From: Acidobacteriota bacterium
GTDB taxonomy: Bacteria; Acidobacteriota; Polarisedimenticolia; J045
Length of the DNA: 64,000 nt
NCBI GenBank assembly: GCA_025456425.1
Contig: JALOKP010000002.1
Location: forward strand, 1 to 64,000
Direction: 5' to 3'
The position numbers were made by a program, and so were the translations under genes. How positions within the stretch are numbered: the first letter of the stretch is position 1; each line of letters starts with the position of its first letter. The notes under the pieces are model-generated. The model saw only the letters and a list, made by a program, of their open reading frames with translations, searched no databases and was not told the DNA's origin. Below, in pieces: positions 52,980 through 61,838 of the stretch.

Positions 52980-54637
52980 CGGCCCCCGCCGGGTCGCAAC
53001 CCCCAGCGCTCCAGCTCCGCGTCGAGCGTCGCGAGCGCGCGCGGATCGAGCGTTGCGAGCGCCGCGCGCTGCTCCTCGATGCAGGCGGCGTCGCGCAGCG
53101 TGATGCAGGCGTAGGCGAGATTGAGCCGCGTACCGGCGGCCCCGGGATCGAGCCGGAGCGACTCGCGAAACGCGCCCACGGCCAGCTCCGGTCTCTGGAC
53201 GCGCCGCAGGGCGATCCCGAGATCGTTGTGATACCCGGCGTCGGCGGGTTCCAGGGCGACGGCCCGCCGGAACTGCTCGAGCGCCTCCGCCCAGCGCTCG
53301 CGAGCCAGCAGCGCCTGCCCGTGGAGGTCGTGCGCAAAGGCCGAGCGCGGGGCGGTCCGGAGCTGGTCCGCGGTCAGCGTCAGATCGTCGCACCAGACCG
53401 CCGCGCGCACGGCGCTGATCGTCCCGAGCGACACGAGCAGGACCGTGACCAGGCCCCAGGCGGCGCGGTGGACGCCCGGCGGGAGGGTGGTCAGGAGACG
53501 GCACGCCACTCCGGCGAGCAACGCGAACCCGACGGCGGGCAGGTAGAGGTAGCGTTCCGCGGCCAGTGTGGCCGATCCGGAGGGGACGAAGAGGGCCGGT
53601 GCGAGGAAGATCCCGATCCACGCCGCCGCGACCCAGCCGATGCGGCGGGGCCCGGGCCGACCGAGCCCGATGATCCCGGCGACGAGCAGCGCGGCCGCCA
53701 CCACGCTCACCGCGCCCAGGACCAGGTGCTCGCGCGTGTAGAGCGAGTTGAGGGGCCACGGCACGACGAGCAGGCCGAGCAGGCGCACGGCCGCGGCGAG
53801 CGCCAGGCCGGGCTCGCGGGTCAGGAGTGGCCCCTGCAGAGCAGCGGCCGGGCCGCCGGTCACGAGAACGGCGCCGAGAGCGTGTGTGCGCGCGCCGGCG
53901 ACCAGCCCCAGCGCGACGGCGAAGGCCACGACAGCCGCCCGGTTGCGAGTCCACCAGTTCGCGGGCGCAGCCTCGCCGCGCCCCACGCCGAGCGCATCCC
54001 AGGCCGCAAGGACCAGGGGCAGGACGATGGCGGTCTCCTTGGCCAGCGCGCCCGCGGCGCAGGCGCACGCGACGCCGGTCAGCAGCAGCGCGCGCCGCCC
54101 GGCCGGCAGCTCTTTCCGACGCGAGGCCAGCCAGCCCAGCGTCGCGAGCAGGACGAAGAACGTCGCCCAGAGGTCGGTCCTGGCGGCGATGAACGCGACC
54201 GTTTCGACCTGCACCGGGTGGACCGCAAACAGCGCCGCGCCAAAGAGCGTGCCCAGGCCGACGCCCAGGAGCAGCACCAGCAGCCGGGCGACGAGGAGCG
54301 TGTTGAGCACGTGGAGCAGCACGTTGGTCGCGTGATACGCCCCCGCCGAGCCGCCGCCGAGCCGCCCGTCGAACCACAGGCTGAGGTTGGTCACCGGGCG
54401 GTAGTAGTTGTCCGGGTCGTTCTGCCCGGGCAGGAACGGCGCCGCGGCCACCGCGAAGAGTCCCCCTTCCCTGTCCCGGGCGGCGACGTCGGCGACGAGG
54501 TAGTGATCGTCCCAGACCAGCTCGTGGCCGAGCGTCCGTGCGAAGGGCAGGCAGGCCGCGAGGACCAGCACGGCGATCCCCAGCGCCACCGCGCGCGGGG
54601 AGGCGGGAGCGTGTGTCGCGAGGGGTTCGGTCGGCAT
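52976..54637 (-). CDS. GT-C membrane glycosyltransferase with TPRs, paralogue 2
   Basis: 553 residues. Motifs: LVWDDHYLVADVAARD, NYYRPVTNLSLWFDG, HPVQVETVAFIAARTD, LAKETAIVLPLV, SLYTREHLVLGA and AERYLYLPAVG. The C-terminal part has two to three TPRs (AFAHDLHGQALLARERWAEALEQFRRAVALEP, AGYHNDLGIALRRVQ). Lacks the third clean TPR of paralogue 1. Starts the minus-strand side of a group separated by 115 bases from paralogue 3. Confidence 0.8.
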   Translation of the reverse strand: MPTEPLATHAPASPRAVALGIAVLVLAACLPFARTLGHELVWDDHYLVADVAARDREGGLFAVAAAPFLPGQNDPDNYYRPVTNLSLWFDGRLGGGSAGAYHATNVLLHVLNTLLVARLLVLLLGVGLGTLFGAALFAVHPVQVETVAFIAARTDLWATFFVLLATLGWLASRRKELPAGRRALLLTGVACACAAGALAKETAIVLPLVLAAWDALGVGRGEAAPANWWTRNRAAVVAFAVALGLVAGARTHALGAVLVTGGPAAALQGPLLTREPGLALAAAVRLLGLLVVPWPLNSLYTREHLVLGAVSVVAAALLVAGIIGLGRPGPRRIGWVAAAWIGIFLAPALFVPSGSATLAAERYLYLPAVGFALLAGVACRLLTTLPPGVHRAAWGLVTVLLVSLGTISAVRAAVWCDDLTLTADQLRTAPRSAFAHDLHGQALLARERWAEALEQFRRAVALEPADAGYHNDLGIALRRVQRPELAVGAFRESLRLDPGAAGTRLNLAYACITLRDAACIEEQRAALATLDPRALATLDAELERWGLRPGGGR

Positions 54638-54752
54638 CGAGTTCGCTTTCGCGTCGCGCGGGATCTTGGCACGCCGGGATTCCCCGCGGCAACGGCGGAG
54701 TCGAACGCGCCCGGCGACGGCCCCGGCGAAGACGGTGACGCGATGCCGGCGC

Positions 54753-56477
54753 TCAGCGCGCGCCGAGCGCCCGCTCCGCTGCCGCGAGATTGGCCGCGTA
54801 CTCCGGCTGGCCGGGGGCTTCGCGAACAGCCCGCTGCAGGCTCTCGACTGCCAGCGCGAGTTGCCCGCTGCGCGCGTAGGCCACGCCGAGGCAGTTGTGG
54901 GCCTCGGCGTAGCCCGGATCGGCCGCGATCGCGGCCCGGTAGGAGGCGATCGCCTCCGCCGTCGAGCCCAGCGCGATCTGCGCGAGTCCCAGCCCGGTGA
55001 GAGCTTCGGGCGAGGCCGGCCGCCTGATCACGGCGCCCTGGTAGGCCGCGAGCGCTTCGGGGAAGCGGCCGAGCTCGAGCAGGGCTGCACCGCTGTTGAT
55101 CAGCGCGTCGTCCCGCCGCGGGTCGAGCGCGAGGGCCTGCCGGCAACTGTCGACCGCGCGCTCGAACTGGCGCGCCTCGATCTCCGCGAAGCAGAGCGAC
55201 TCGCGCGCCAACGCGCTGTCGGGCGATCGGGCGACGGCCTCCGTCCAGAGCGTCAGGTTGTCCCGCCAGACGGCCTGCCGCCTGATCGACACCGCCGCGG
55301 AAGCGAGCATGAGCAGCGCGAGGAGGCCCCAACGCGCCGGAACGGCCGGGATGCTCGCCAGGCCCAGGCCGGCCAGCAAGCCCAGCCCGAAGACGGGGAA
55401 GTAGAGGTAGCGCTCGGCCAGCACCCCTTCCCCGAGCGCCGGCAGGTAGAGCGCCGGAAGCAGCGGAACGACGATGAAGCCGATCGCGACCGGCACGATC
55501 GCTCGCTTCCGGAAGAGCCAGCAGACAGCCAGGAGCACCGTCACGGCGGCGGTTGCGCCGAGGGCGCGACCGTCGAGCAAGCTGCGCACCGGCTCGAATC
55601 GATACGCCACGGTCGGCTCCGAAGGCGCGACGAGCTTCGCAAGGTACTGCGCAAGGAGCCACAGCGCGTTCGGCAGGAGCCCGGGGGGCGTGCCGTCGGG
55701 CGGGCGCGTCGCCGCGGCGAGCGCGCCGAGAGCGTGCCAGCGCAACCCCAGCGAGACGACCGCCGCGATGCCGAACGGGACCAGCCGCAGGGCCACCGCG
55801 CGCGGCCTCAGGCGCGTCCCGCCGGCCGCTGGAAAGAGCTCCACCAGCGCGAGCAGGAGCGGAAGCAGGAAGGCGGGCTCCTTGCAGAGCGTGGCGACGA
55901 AGTACGAGCTCGCAGACGCCGCGAGCCGGCCGGGCAGTGAGAGCCGTGGGTCGAGGTAGAGGACGAGCGCGAGCAGGACGAAGCAGGTCGCCGAGAGGTC
56001 GGTGATCCCCGCGATCCAGGCGACCGGCTCGGCGTGGACCGGATGGGTCGCGAAGACCAGCGCAGCCGCGAGCGCGGCGAAGTGGACGGGGAATCCGGGA
56101 CGACCGCCCTCCCAGCGGGTGAAGAGCTGCGAGGCCAGGAGCAGGGCGAGCACCGCACAGCCGAGGTGGAACGCGAGGTTGACGAGGTGGAACGCCCACG
56201 GCCGTGGACCGGCGGCCGCATAGGTCGCCATGTAGATCAGGTGCATCCCCGGCCGGTAGAAGCTCGTCCGGTTCTGCGGATCGAAGGCCGCGACGTGCCG
56301 GGTGAAGACCTCCGGAAGGTGGGCCGGATCGCGGATCCACTCGTTCTGGACGACGTTCTGCAGGTCGTCGTAGACGAACCCGCCCTGCAGCGTGCTGGCT
56401 GCCACGGCCGCCGCGACGATCGCGACGGCGGCGAGTGCGAGCCGCCGGGAACCGCCCCCCTCCCCTCCGGCGCTCAC
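54753..56477 (-). CDS. GT-C membrane glycosyltransferase with TPRs, paralogue 3
   Basis: 574 residues from GTG at 56477; anything longer would run into the upstream paralogue. Motifs: GGFVYDDLQNVVQNEWIRDP (Tyr replaces Trp before the acidic pair), SFYRPGMHLIYM, HPVHAEPVAWIAGITD, LCKEPAFLLPLL and AERYLYFPVFG. Four TPR-like units at the C-terminus (DALINSGAALLELGRFPEALAAYQGAV, EALTGLGLAQIALG, EAHNCLGVAYARSG). Its start is 26 bases after the stop of paralogue 4, so the two are an operon. Confidence 0.8.
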   Translation of the reverse strand: MSAGGEGGGSRRLALAAVAIVAAAVAASTLQGGFVYDDLQNVVQNEWIRDPAHLPEVFTRHVAAFDPQNRTSFYRPGMHLIYMATYAAAGPRPWAFHLVNLAFHLGCAVLALLLASQLFTRWEGGRPGFPVHFAALAAALVFATHPVHAEPVAWIAGITDLSATCFVLLALVLYLDPRLSLPGRLAASASSYFVATLCKEPAFLLPLLLALVELFPAAGGTRLRPRAVALRLVPFGIAAVVSLGLRWHALGALAAATRPPDGTPPGLLPNALWLLAQYLAKLVAPSEPTVAYRFEPVRSLLDGRALGATAAVTVLLAVCWLFRKRAIVPVAIGFIVVPLLPALYLPALGEGVLAERYLYFPVFGLGLLAGLGLASIPAVPARWGLLALLMLASAAVSIRRQAVWRDNLTLWTEAVARSPDSALARESLCFAEIEARQFERAVDSCRQALALDPRRDDALINSGAALLELGRFPEALAAYQGAVIRRPASPEALTGLGLAQIALGSTAEAIASYRAAIAADPGYAEAHNCLGVAYARSGQLALAVESLQRAVREAPGQPEYAANLAAAERALGAR

Positions 56478-56502
56478 TGGCTGCTCGTCCGCGCGGAACG
56501 CA

Positions 56503-58326
56503 TCAGAACCCGGCGTCGCGGATCGCGCGCGACGCGCGTTCGCCGGCCGCGGGGTCGATCGCGGCGAGCGCCCGCTGCTCGGCCCACGCGAGGTCCGGAC
56601 GGCGCTCGCGGAGCCGGATGAAGACCAGCCCGAGGCGGGCGTCGACGTCGCCCGGCGCCAGCGCGATCGCCCGCTCGAACGCCCGCCCGGCGCGTGCCGC
56701 GTCGCCCGCCGACCCGTAGGCCCGACCGAGCGACGTCCACGCGGCGGCAAACTGCGGCTTCACGGCGACCGCGCGCTCGAGCGGCGGGATCGCGTCCCCC
56801 GGGCGGCGCATCAGGAGGAACGTGTAGCCCAGGTTGGCGAGCGCGTCCGGGTAGTCCGGGCGCAGCGCGAGGGCGCGCTGGAAGCTCGCGATCGCATCCT
56901 CCCAGCGTTCCTGGCGGCCGTAGACGACCCCGAGCTTCATGTGGGCCCGCTCGAGACTCGGCTCGATCGCAACCGCCTGGCGGAGCAACGCCTCGGCCTC
57001 GTCCAGGCGACCCTGTCGCTCGCGCACGTGGGCCAGCCCGAGAAAGCCGTCGGCGTGCCGCGGCGCGGCTTCCATGAGCGCCGCGTACAGCGACTCCTCG
57101 TCGCGCCAGATGCGCGACTGCTGGAGCGTGAGGAACAGCCCGGCGAGCGCGGCGAGGACCACGCCGGCGACCACGGCGCGCTGCGCCCGCATCGGGAGGG
57201 CCGTCGCCGCGAGCACCAGGACGGCGAGCCCGATCGAGGGCAGGTACACGAACCGCTCCGCGAAGGGGGACCCCGGGTGCGCGACGAGCCCCGCGGCGGG
57301 GAGCAGAAAGAGCACGACCCACGAGGCCGAGAGCAGCCCGGCCCGGCACCAGCGCCGGCCGGCCGTCAGTGCCCACGCGACGATCGTGCCGATCGAGGCG
57401 GCGAGCGTCACCATGCCCGGCTGGAGCTGGTCGGGGGTGTAGTACGGCGAGAGCGGCCACGGGAGGACCAGGAGCCTCAAGGCGAGGGCCAGGTTCGAGA
57501 GCGCTTCGCGGGCCCGCTCGACGAGCGGCGCCGCCGCACCGCTTGCGGTCCCAGGGAGCGGCACGCCGGCGACGGCGCTGCGCAGCACGAGCACGGCGAC
57601 GGCCACCCCGGCCAGCCCACCGAGCCACCACCACCTCCCCTTCCGCGGCCACGCGGACGACGCCGGCGGCAGCAGCGCATCCCAGGCGCCGAGCACGAAC
57701 GGGAGCGCCAGGGCCACTTCCTTGGAGAGGCAGGCCAGGGCGAACGATCCCATCCCGAGCAGGCGCGGCCACGCCGGTCGCGCGTCGCCGGCGCCTCGGT
57801 CACGGCACCACAGGAGCACCGCGACCAGGACGAAGATCGCGGCGAGAACGTCGGTCCGCGCCGAGACGAAGGCCACCGACTCGACGTGGACCGGGTGGAC
57901 CGCGAAGAGCGCGGCCGCGGCGAAGGCCGGCCAGGGCGCCGCGCCCAGCGCACCGAGCAGCCGGAGCACCAGCGCGCTCGCGACCGCGTGCAGCAGGACG
58001 CTGGAGAGGTGAAAGGCCCAGGCCGCACCGCCGCCGAGGGCGTGGTCCAGCCACAGCGAGAACATCGCCACGGGCCGGTAGTAGCCGAGCGGCAGTTCCA
58101 CGTCGAGACGGAACTCGGACCCGATGACGGCGAGCAGACCACCGTCGAGCTGGCGGGCGCGGAGGACCTCGAGCAGCTTGGGGTCGTCCCAGACCAGCCC
58201 GTAGCCCAGAGTCCGCGCGAAGGCGACGATCGCGAGCAGCCCGATCGCCGGCGCCGCCCAGCGGCCAGGCGTCGCGGCCGGTGCCGGGCCGGGCCCGGCG
58301 CGGGGGATCGAACGCCCAACGGTCAT
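56503..58326 (-). CDS. GT-C membrane glycosyltransferase with TPRs, paralogue 4
   Basis: 607 residues, the longest of the set. Motifs: LVWDDPKLLEVLRARQ, GYYRPVAMFSLWLDH, HPVHVESVAFVSARTD, LSKEVALALPFV, PYYTPDQLQPG and AERFVYLPSIG. Five TPRs (DGFLGLAHVRERQGRLDEAEALLRQAVAIEP, RAHMKLGVVYGRQERWEDAIASFQRALALRP, DALANLGYTFLL, AAWTSLGRAYG). Start ATG at 58326 directly follows GGAGGGAAC. First gene of the 58.3 to 54.7 kb minus-strand operon. Confidence 0.82.
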   Translation of the reverse strand: MTVGRSIPRAGPGPAPAATPGRWAAPAIGLLAIVAFARTLGYGLVWDDPKLLEVLRARQLDGGLLAVIGSEFRLDVELPLGYYRPVAMFSLWLDHALGGGAAWAFHLSSVLLHAVASALVLRLLGALGAAPWPAFAAAALFAVHPVHVESVAFVSARTDVLAAIFVLVAVLLWCRDRGAGDARPAWPRLLGMGSFALACLSKEVALALPFVLGAWDALLPPASSAWPRKGRWWWLGGLAGVAVAVLVLRSAVAGVPLPGTASGAAAPLVERAREALSNLALALRLLVLPWPLSPYYTPDQLQPGMVTLAASIGTIVAWALTAGRRWCRAGLLSASWVVLFLLPAAGLVAHPGSPFAERFVYLPSIGLAVLVLAATALPMRAQRAVVAGVVLAALAGLFLTLQQSRIWRDEESLYAALMEAAPRHADGFLGLAHVRERQGRLDEAEALLRQAVAIEPSLERAHMKLGVVYGRQERWEDAIASFQRALALRPDYPDALANLGYTFLLMRRPGDAIPPLERAVAVKPQFAAAWTSLGRAYGSAGDAARAGRAFERAIALAPGDVDARLGLVFIRLRERRPDLAWAEQRALAAIDPAAGERASRAIRDAGF

Positions 58327-58379
58327 GTTCCCTCCGTGGATCGCATCACGCCACGATCGATGATAGAAGTTGCGGCACC

Positions 58380-59984
58380 ATGGGTAAACACGGACGAGCC
58401 AGGGCATCGTTCCGCGTCACCGGGCTGCTCGCCGGGCTCGCGGTGCTCCTCGGCGCGGCCCACGCGACGCCGGCCGCAACCGACCCCGGCGTGCGCGGCC
58501 CCTTCGCGACCGCGAAGCTCAACGCGAACATCCCCGTCACCGCCGGCGCGACGCTCGACGCCGACATCTACTACCCGGCGAAGGACGGCGGTGTCGACCC
58601 GGCCGCGGGCCGCCTGCCGGTGGTGATCTTCGGCCACGGCTTCTCCCGCAACAAGGACCGCTACGACCTCGGCGACCACCTCGCCAGCCGCGGTTACCTG
58701 ACGATCCAGGCCAACTACCCGTGCAACTTCTTCGGCTGCAACCACTCGAAGAACGCCGACGACATGAGCGCGCAGATCGACTGGATCTTCGCCCAGGACG
58801 CGAACCCCGGGTCGCTCTTCTTCGGGCGAATCGACACCACGAAGGCCGGGACCTCGGGACACTCCGCGGGTGGCCTCTGGGCGCTCACCGCGGCGGGACG
58901 CGACGCGCGGGTGATCGCCTCGGCCCCGCTCGACCCGGTCGACAACGGCGGTCTCGGGGTCGGCGCGCTCCCCTTCGCGCGGGCCGCGATCGGGATCACC
59001 TTCTCGGAGCCCTCGAGTTGCAACGCCGACGGCAGCTCCCAGGTGCTCTACGCCGCAGCGGTGCCGCAGAAGCGCGGCGTCAAGCTGGTCTCGGCCAACC
59101 ACTGCGACCCGGAGAGGAACAGCGACTTCCTGGGGTGCGGGCTGACCTGCGGCAGCTGGAACGCCACGCGGCACCAGCGTTATCTGCGCTACGTCAGCGG
59201 CTGGTTAGAGTACTTCCTGCGCTGCGACAAGAGCTACGAGGAGTGGGCGCTGGGGGCGCGCGTCGAGCAGGACCTGGCCGCCGGCCTGGTCACCTACAGC
59301 GCCGACCTCGCGCCGGATCCGCCGTCCGGGCTCGCAGCCGCCGCCGACGGCGCGGCGCTCGCGCTGACCCGCAGCGCGCCCGACCCCTGCGCGGCGATCG
59401 CCTCCTGGAACCTCTACCGCGGCACCGCGGCCGGCGGGCCGTACGCCCTTCGCGCCGCCGACCTGCCCGTCTCGCAGGTCGCCTTCCGCGACGAGGAGGT
59501 CGATCCGGGGCGCAGCTACTTCTACGTCGCCCGCGACGGGGCGCGCGACTTCCGCGCCTTCTACGAGAGCCCGGACTCGGGCGAGGCCTCCGCCACCGCG
59601 GGGAGCGGCGGGCCGGGGCCGGGCGAGGCCAGCCCGCCGGGAGCGCCGCTGACCGCGGGCCGCGGGGCCTCCCCGACGGCAATCGACATCGCCTTCACTC
59701 CGGCCCCGTGCGCCGCCGGGCACACGATCTACTGGTCGGTGCGCGCGGCGCCCCTCGCCGGACCGCCCGCCTGGGGCGCTCAGGCCTGCGGGCTGGGCGC
59801 CGGCGGCAGCGCGTCGTTCGACCCGGGCGCGGTCGCACCCGGCTCGTGGGTCCACTTCGTCGTCGTCGGCCACGACGGGGTGCGCGAGGGCTCCTACGGC
59901 CGGGATGCCGCGGGCGAAGAGCGGGAGCCGGCCACCGGGCTCCCGGGGTGCAGCTACACCCACGACCTCTCCCCCTGCCCGTGA
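58380..59984 (+). CDS. Secreted alpha/beta hydrolase with a C-terminal fibronectin-like region
   Basis: 534 residues. Signal peptide (LLAGLAVLLGAAHATPA), then an alpha/beta-hydrolase core like dienelactone hydrolase and cutinase/PETase relatives: LPVVIFGHGFSRNKDRYDLGDHLASRGYLTIQANYP, nucleophile elbow GTSGHSAGGLWAL, LVSANHCDPERNSDF (possible catalytic His/Asp area). Many cysteines suggest disulfides. From about residue 320 two fibronectin-like modules follow (PPSGLAAAADGAAL, LYRGTAAGGPYALRAADLPVSQVAFRDEEV). Substrate unknown; secreted esterase or lipase is the best guess. Divergent from paralogue 4 (53-base gap). Confidence 0.8.
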   Translation: MGKHGRARASFRVTGLLAGLAVLLGAAHATPAATDPGVRGPFATAKLNANIPVTAGATLDADIYYPAKDGGVDPAAGRLPVVIFGHGFSRNKDRYDLGDHLASRGYLTIQANYPCNFFGCNHSKNADDMSAQIDWIFAQDANPGSLFFGRIDTTKAGTSGHSAGGLWALTAAGRDARVIASAPLDPVDNGGLGVGALPFARAAIGITFSEPSSCNADGSSQVLYAAAVPQKRGVKLVSANHCDPERNSDFLGCGLTCGSWNATRHQRYLRYVSGWLEYFLRCDKSYEEWALGARVEQDLAAGLVTYSADLAPDPPSGLAAAADGAALALTRSAPDPCAAIASWNLYRGTAAGGPYALRAADLPVSQVAFRDEEVDPGRSYFYVARDGARDFRAFYESPDSGEASATAGSGGPGPGEASPPGAPLTAGRGASPTAIDIAFTPAPCAAGHTIYWSVRAAPLAGPPAWGAQACGLGAGGSASFDPGAVAPGSWVHFVVVGHDGVREGSYGRDAAGEEREPATGLPGCSYTHDLSPCP

Positions 59985-59988
59985 TCCG

Positions 59989-61800
59989 GTGACGCCCCCC
60001 AGCGCGCGGAGGGTCGGGATCGCGGCGGTCCTGGTCGGGCTGCTGGCGGTCGCGGTCTTCCTCCCCTCGCTGCACAACGGGTTCATCTGGGACGACGCGA
60101 TCGTGCTCGACCGGCAGCTCCCCTACTTCGACGGGCCGGCCGACGCCTTCTTCCCGCCCGCCGGTGTGCCGCAGTGGGGCGCGCACTACTACCGCCCGAT
60201 GGTCGTCCTCTCGTACCTGCTCGACGACCTCGTGGTGCGGTCCTTCTACCCACCCGAGGCCCGCGACGCAGGGCGCCGGCTCGTCTTCCACGCCTCACCC
60301 GTGCTGCTGCACGGCGTGTCGAGCGCGCTGGTCGTCGCGCTCGGGGCCGCGCTGCTGCGCCGCTTCCGTCCTGGAGCGTGCGGCCCGCTCGCGGTCCCCG
60401 TGGCCGCCGGGGTGCTGTTCGCACTCCACCCGGTGCACGTCGAGTCGGTGGCCTGGCTGGCCGGGCGGTCGGACGTGCTGTGCGCGGCCTTCGCGCTGGG
60501 ATCGCTCGTCGCGTTCGCGCGCTGGCTCGAGACGCGGAGCCCGGCCGGACTCCTCGCGGCGGCGCTGCTGGCGCTGGGATCGATGCTGTCGAAGGAGGTC
60601 GGGCTGGCGCTGGTCGCGCTGCTGCCGCTGCTCGCGACGCTGCCGCGCGGGGACGCGGAGCGGGCTTCGTCGGCGGCACCGGGCGTAGGGAAGGACGCCG
60701 CACTCGGCGCCGCGTTCGCCGGCGCGGGGGCGGCCGTGGCGCTCGGACTGCGGCTGGCGGCAGCGCCCGCCGGCCCGGCGCAGCCGATCGCGTGGACCGA
60801 CCCGCTGCGCACGATGCTGACGGCGCTGGGCTGGTACTCGGTCAAGGCCGTCCTGCCCACGCCGCTCCAAGCCTTCTTCGACCGTGTCCCGGTCTCCGGG
60901 GCGCTCGCCCTCCTCGGCGCGCTCGTCGCGGCCGGCACCGGGGCGCTGGTGGCCTTCTCGCTCGCGCGCCGCCGCGCCGGCGCGGAAGCGTTCGCTGCGG
61001 CGCTCTTCCTGCTGACCCTCGCCCCCTCGCTGGCCGTCGCGGCGGGCACGATCGCTGCCACGCCGCTCGCCGAGCGCTACCTCTACCTCCCATCCGCCGG
61101 CGCCGTGCTGCTCTTCGCGCTGGCGCTCGGCCGCCTGGCGGCGCGGCCGTTGTGGCGCGTCCCGCGCCCGGCCGCCGTCGTCCTGGGCGTGGCCGCGGCC
61201 GTCGCCGCCGTCGCACTCCCCGCCACCGTGCTCCGCCAGCGGGTCTGGCGCGACGACCTCGCCTTCTGGTCGCACGCGGCGAAGAAATCGCCGGGGTCCT
61301 GGCTGGCGCAGGACGCCCTGGGGACGGCGCTGGCCGGCGCAGGCCGCCTGCCGGAGGCCGAGGCGCACTTCCGGCGCGCCGCCGTGCAGGCGGAGCGGCC
61401 GCTCGACCGGGCCCGCGTCCGCGCCAACCTCGGCTCGCTGCTCGCGCGCCAGCAGCGCTGGGACGACGCGATCGCCCAGTTTCGCGAGGCGCTGGCCGAC
61501 GATCCGCAGCTCGACGCCGCGCACGGGAACCTGGGCCAGGCGCTGCTCGCGCGCTACGCGGCCCGGCCGCGGCCGGCGGACCGTGCGGCCGTGATGGCCG
61601 AGGCCGCGGAGCACTTCGACGCGGCCCGGCGGCTCGACCCGCGCCAGGCGTCGCTGCACCTCGCGTACGGCATGCTGATGATCGAACTCGGCCGGCCCGC
61701 CGAGGCGGCGCCGCCGCTGCGCGAGGTGATTGCGATTGCGCCTGGATCCCGCGAGGCGGCCACGGCGCGGCGCGCGCTGGAGACGGTCGGCCTGCGCTGA
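59989..61800 (+). CDS. GT-C membrane glycosyltransferase with TPRs, paralogue 5
   Basis: 603 residues from GTG at 59989, 4 bases after the hydrolase stop. Motifs: NGFIWDDAIVLDRQLPYFDG, HYYRPMVVLSYLLDDL, HPVHVESVAWLAGRSD, LSKEVGLALVAL and AERYLYLPSAG. C-terminal TPRs (WLAQDALGTALAGAGRLPEAEAHFRRAA, ANLGSLLARQQRWDDAIAQFREALADDP, ASLHLAYGMLMIELG). The only member on the plus strand; coupling to the secreted hydrolase suggests that protein as one acceptor, but this is a guess. Confidence 0.82.
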   Translation: MTPPSARRVGIAAVLVGLLAVAVFLPSLHNGFIWDDAIVLDRQLPYFDGPADAFFPPAGVPQWGAHYYRPMVVLSYLLDDLVVRSFYPPEARDAGRRLVFHASPVLLHGVSSALVVALGAALLRRFRPGACGPLAVPVAAGVLFALHPVHVESVAWLAGRSDVLCAAFALGSLVAFARWLETRSPAGLLAAALLALGSMLSKEVGLALVALLPLLATLPRGDAERASSAAPGVGKDAALGAAFAGAGAAVALGLRLAAAPAGPAQPIAWTDPLRTMLTALGWYSVKAVLPTPLQAFFDRVPVSGALALLGALVAAGTGALVAFSLARRRAGAEAFAAALFLLTLAPSLAVAAGTIAATPLAERYLYLPSAGAVLLFALALGRLAARPLWRVPRPAAVVLGVAAAVAAVALPATVLRQRVWRDDLAFWSHAAKKSPGSWLAQDALGTALAGAGRLPEAEAHFRRAAVQAERPLDRARVRANLGSLLARQQRWDDAIAQFREALADDPQLDAAHGNLGQALLARYAARPRPADRAAVMAEAAEHFDAARRLDPRQASLHLAYGMLMIELGRPAEAAPPLREVIAIAPGSREAATARRALETVGLR

Positions 61801-61838
61801 GGCGTGCCCGAGCGACGGGCCGGCACGGAGGCCGGCCC

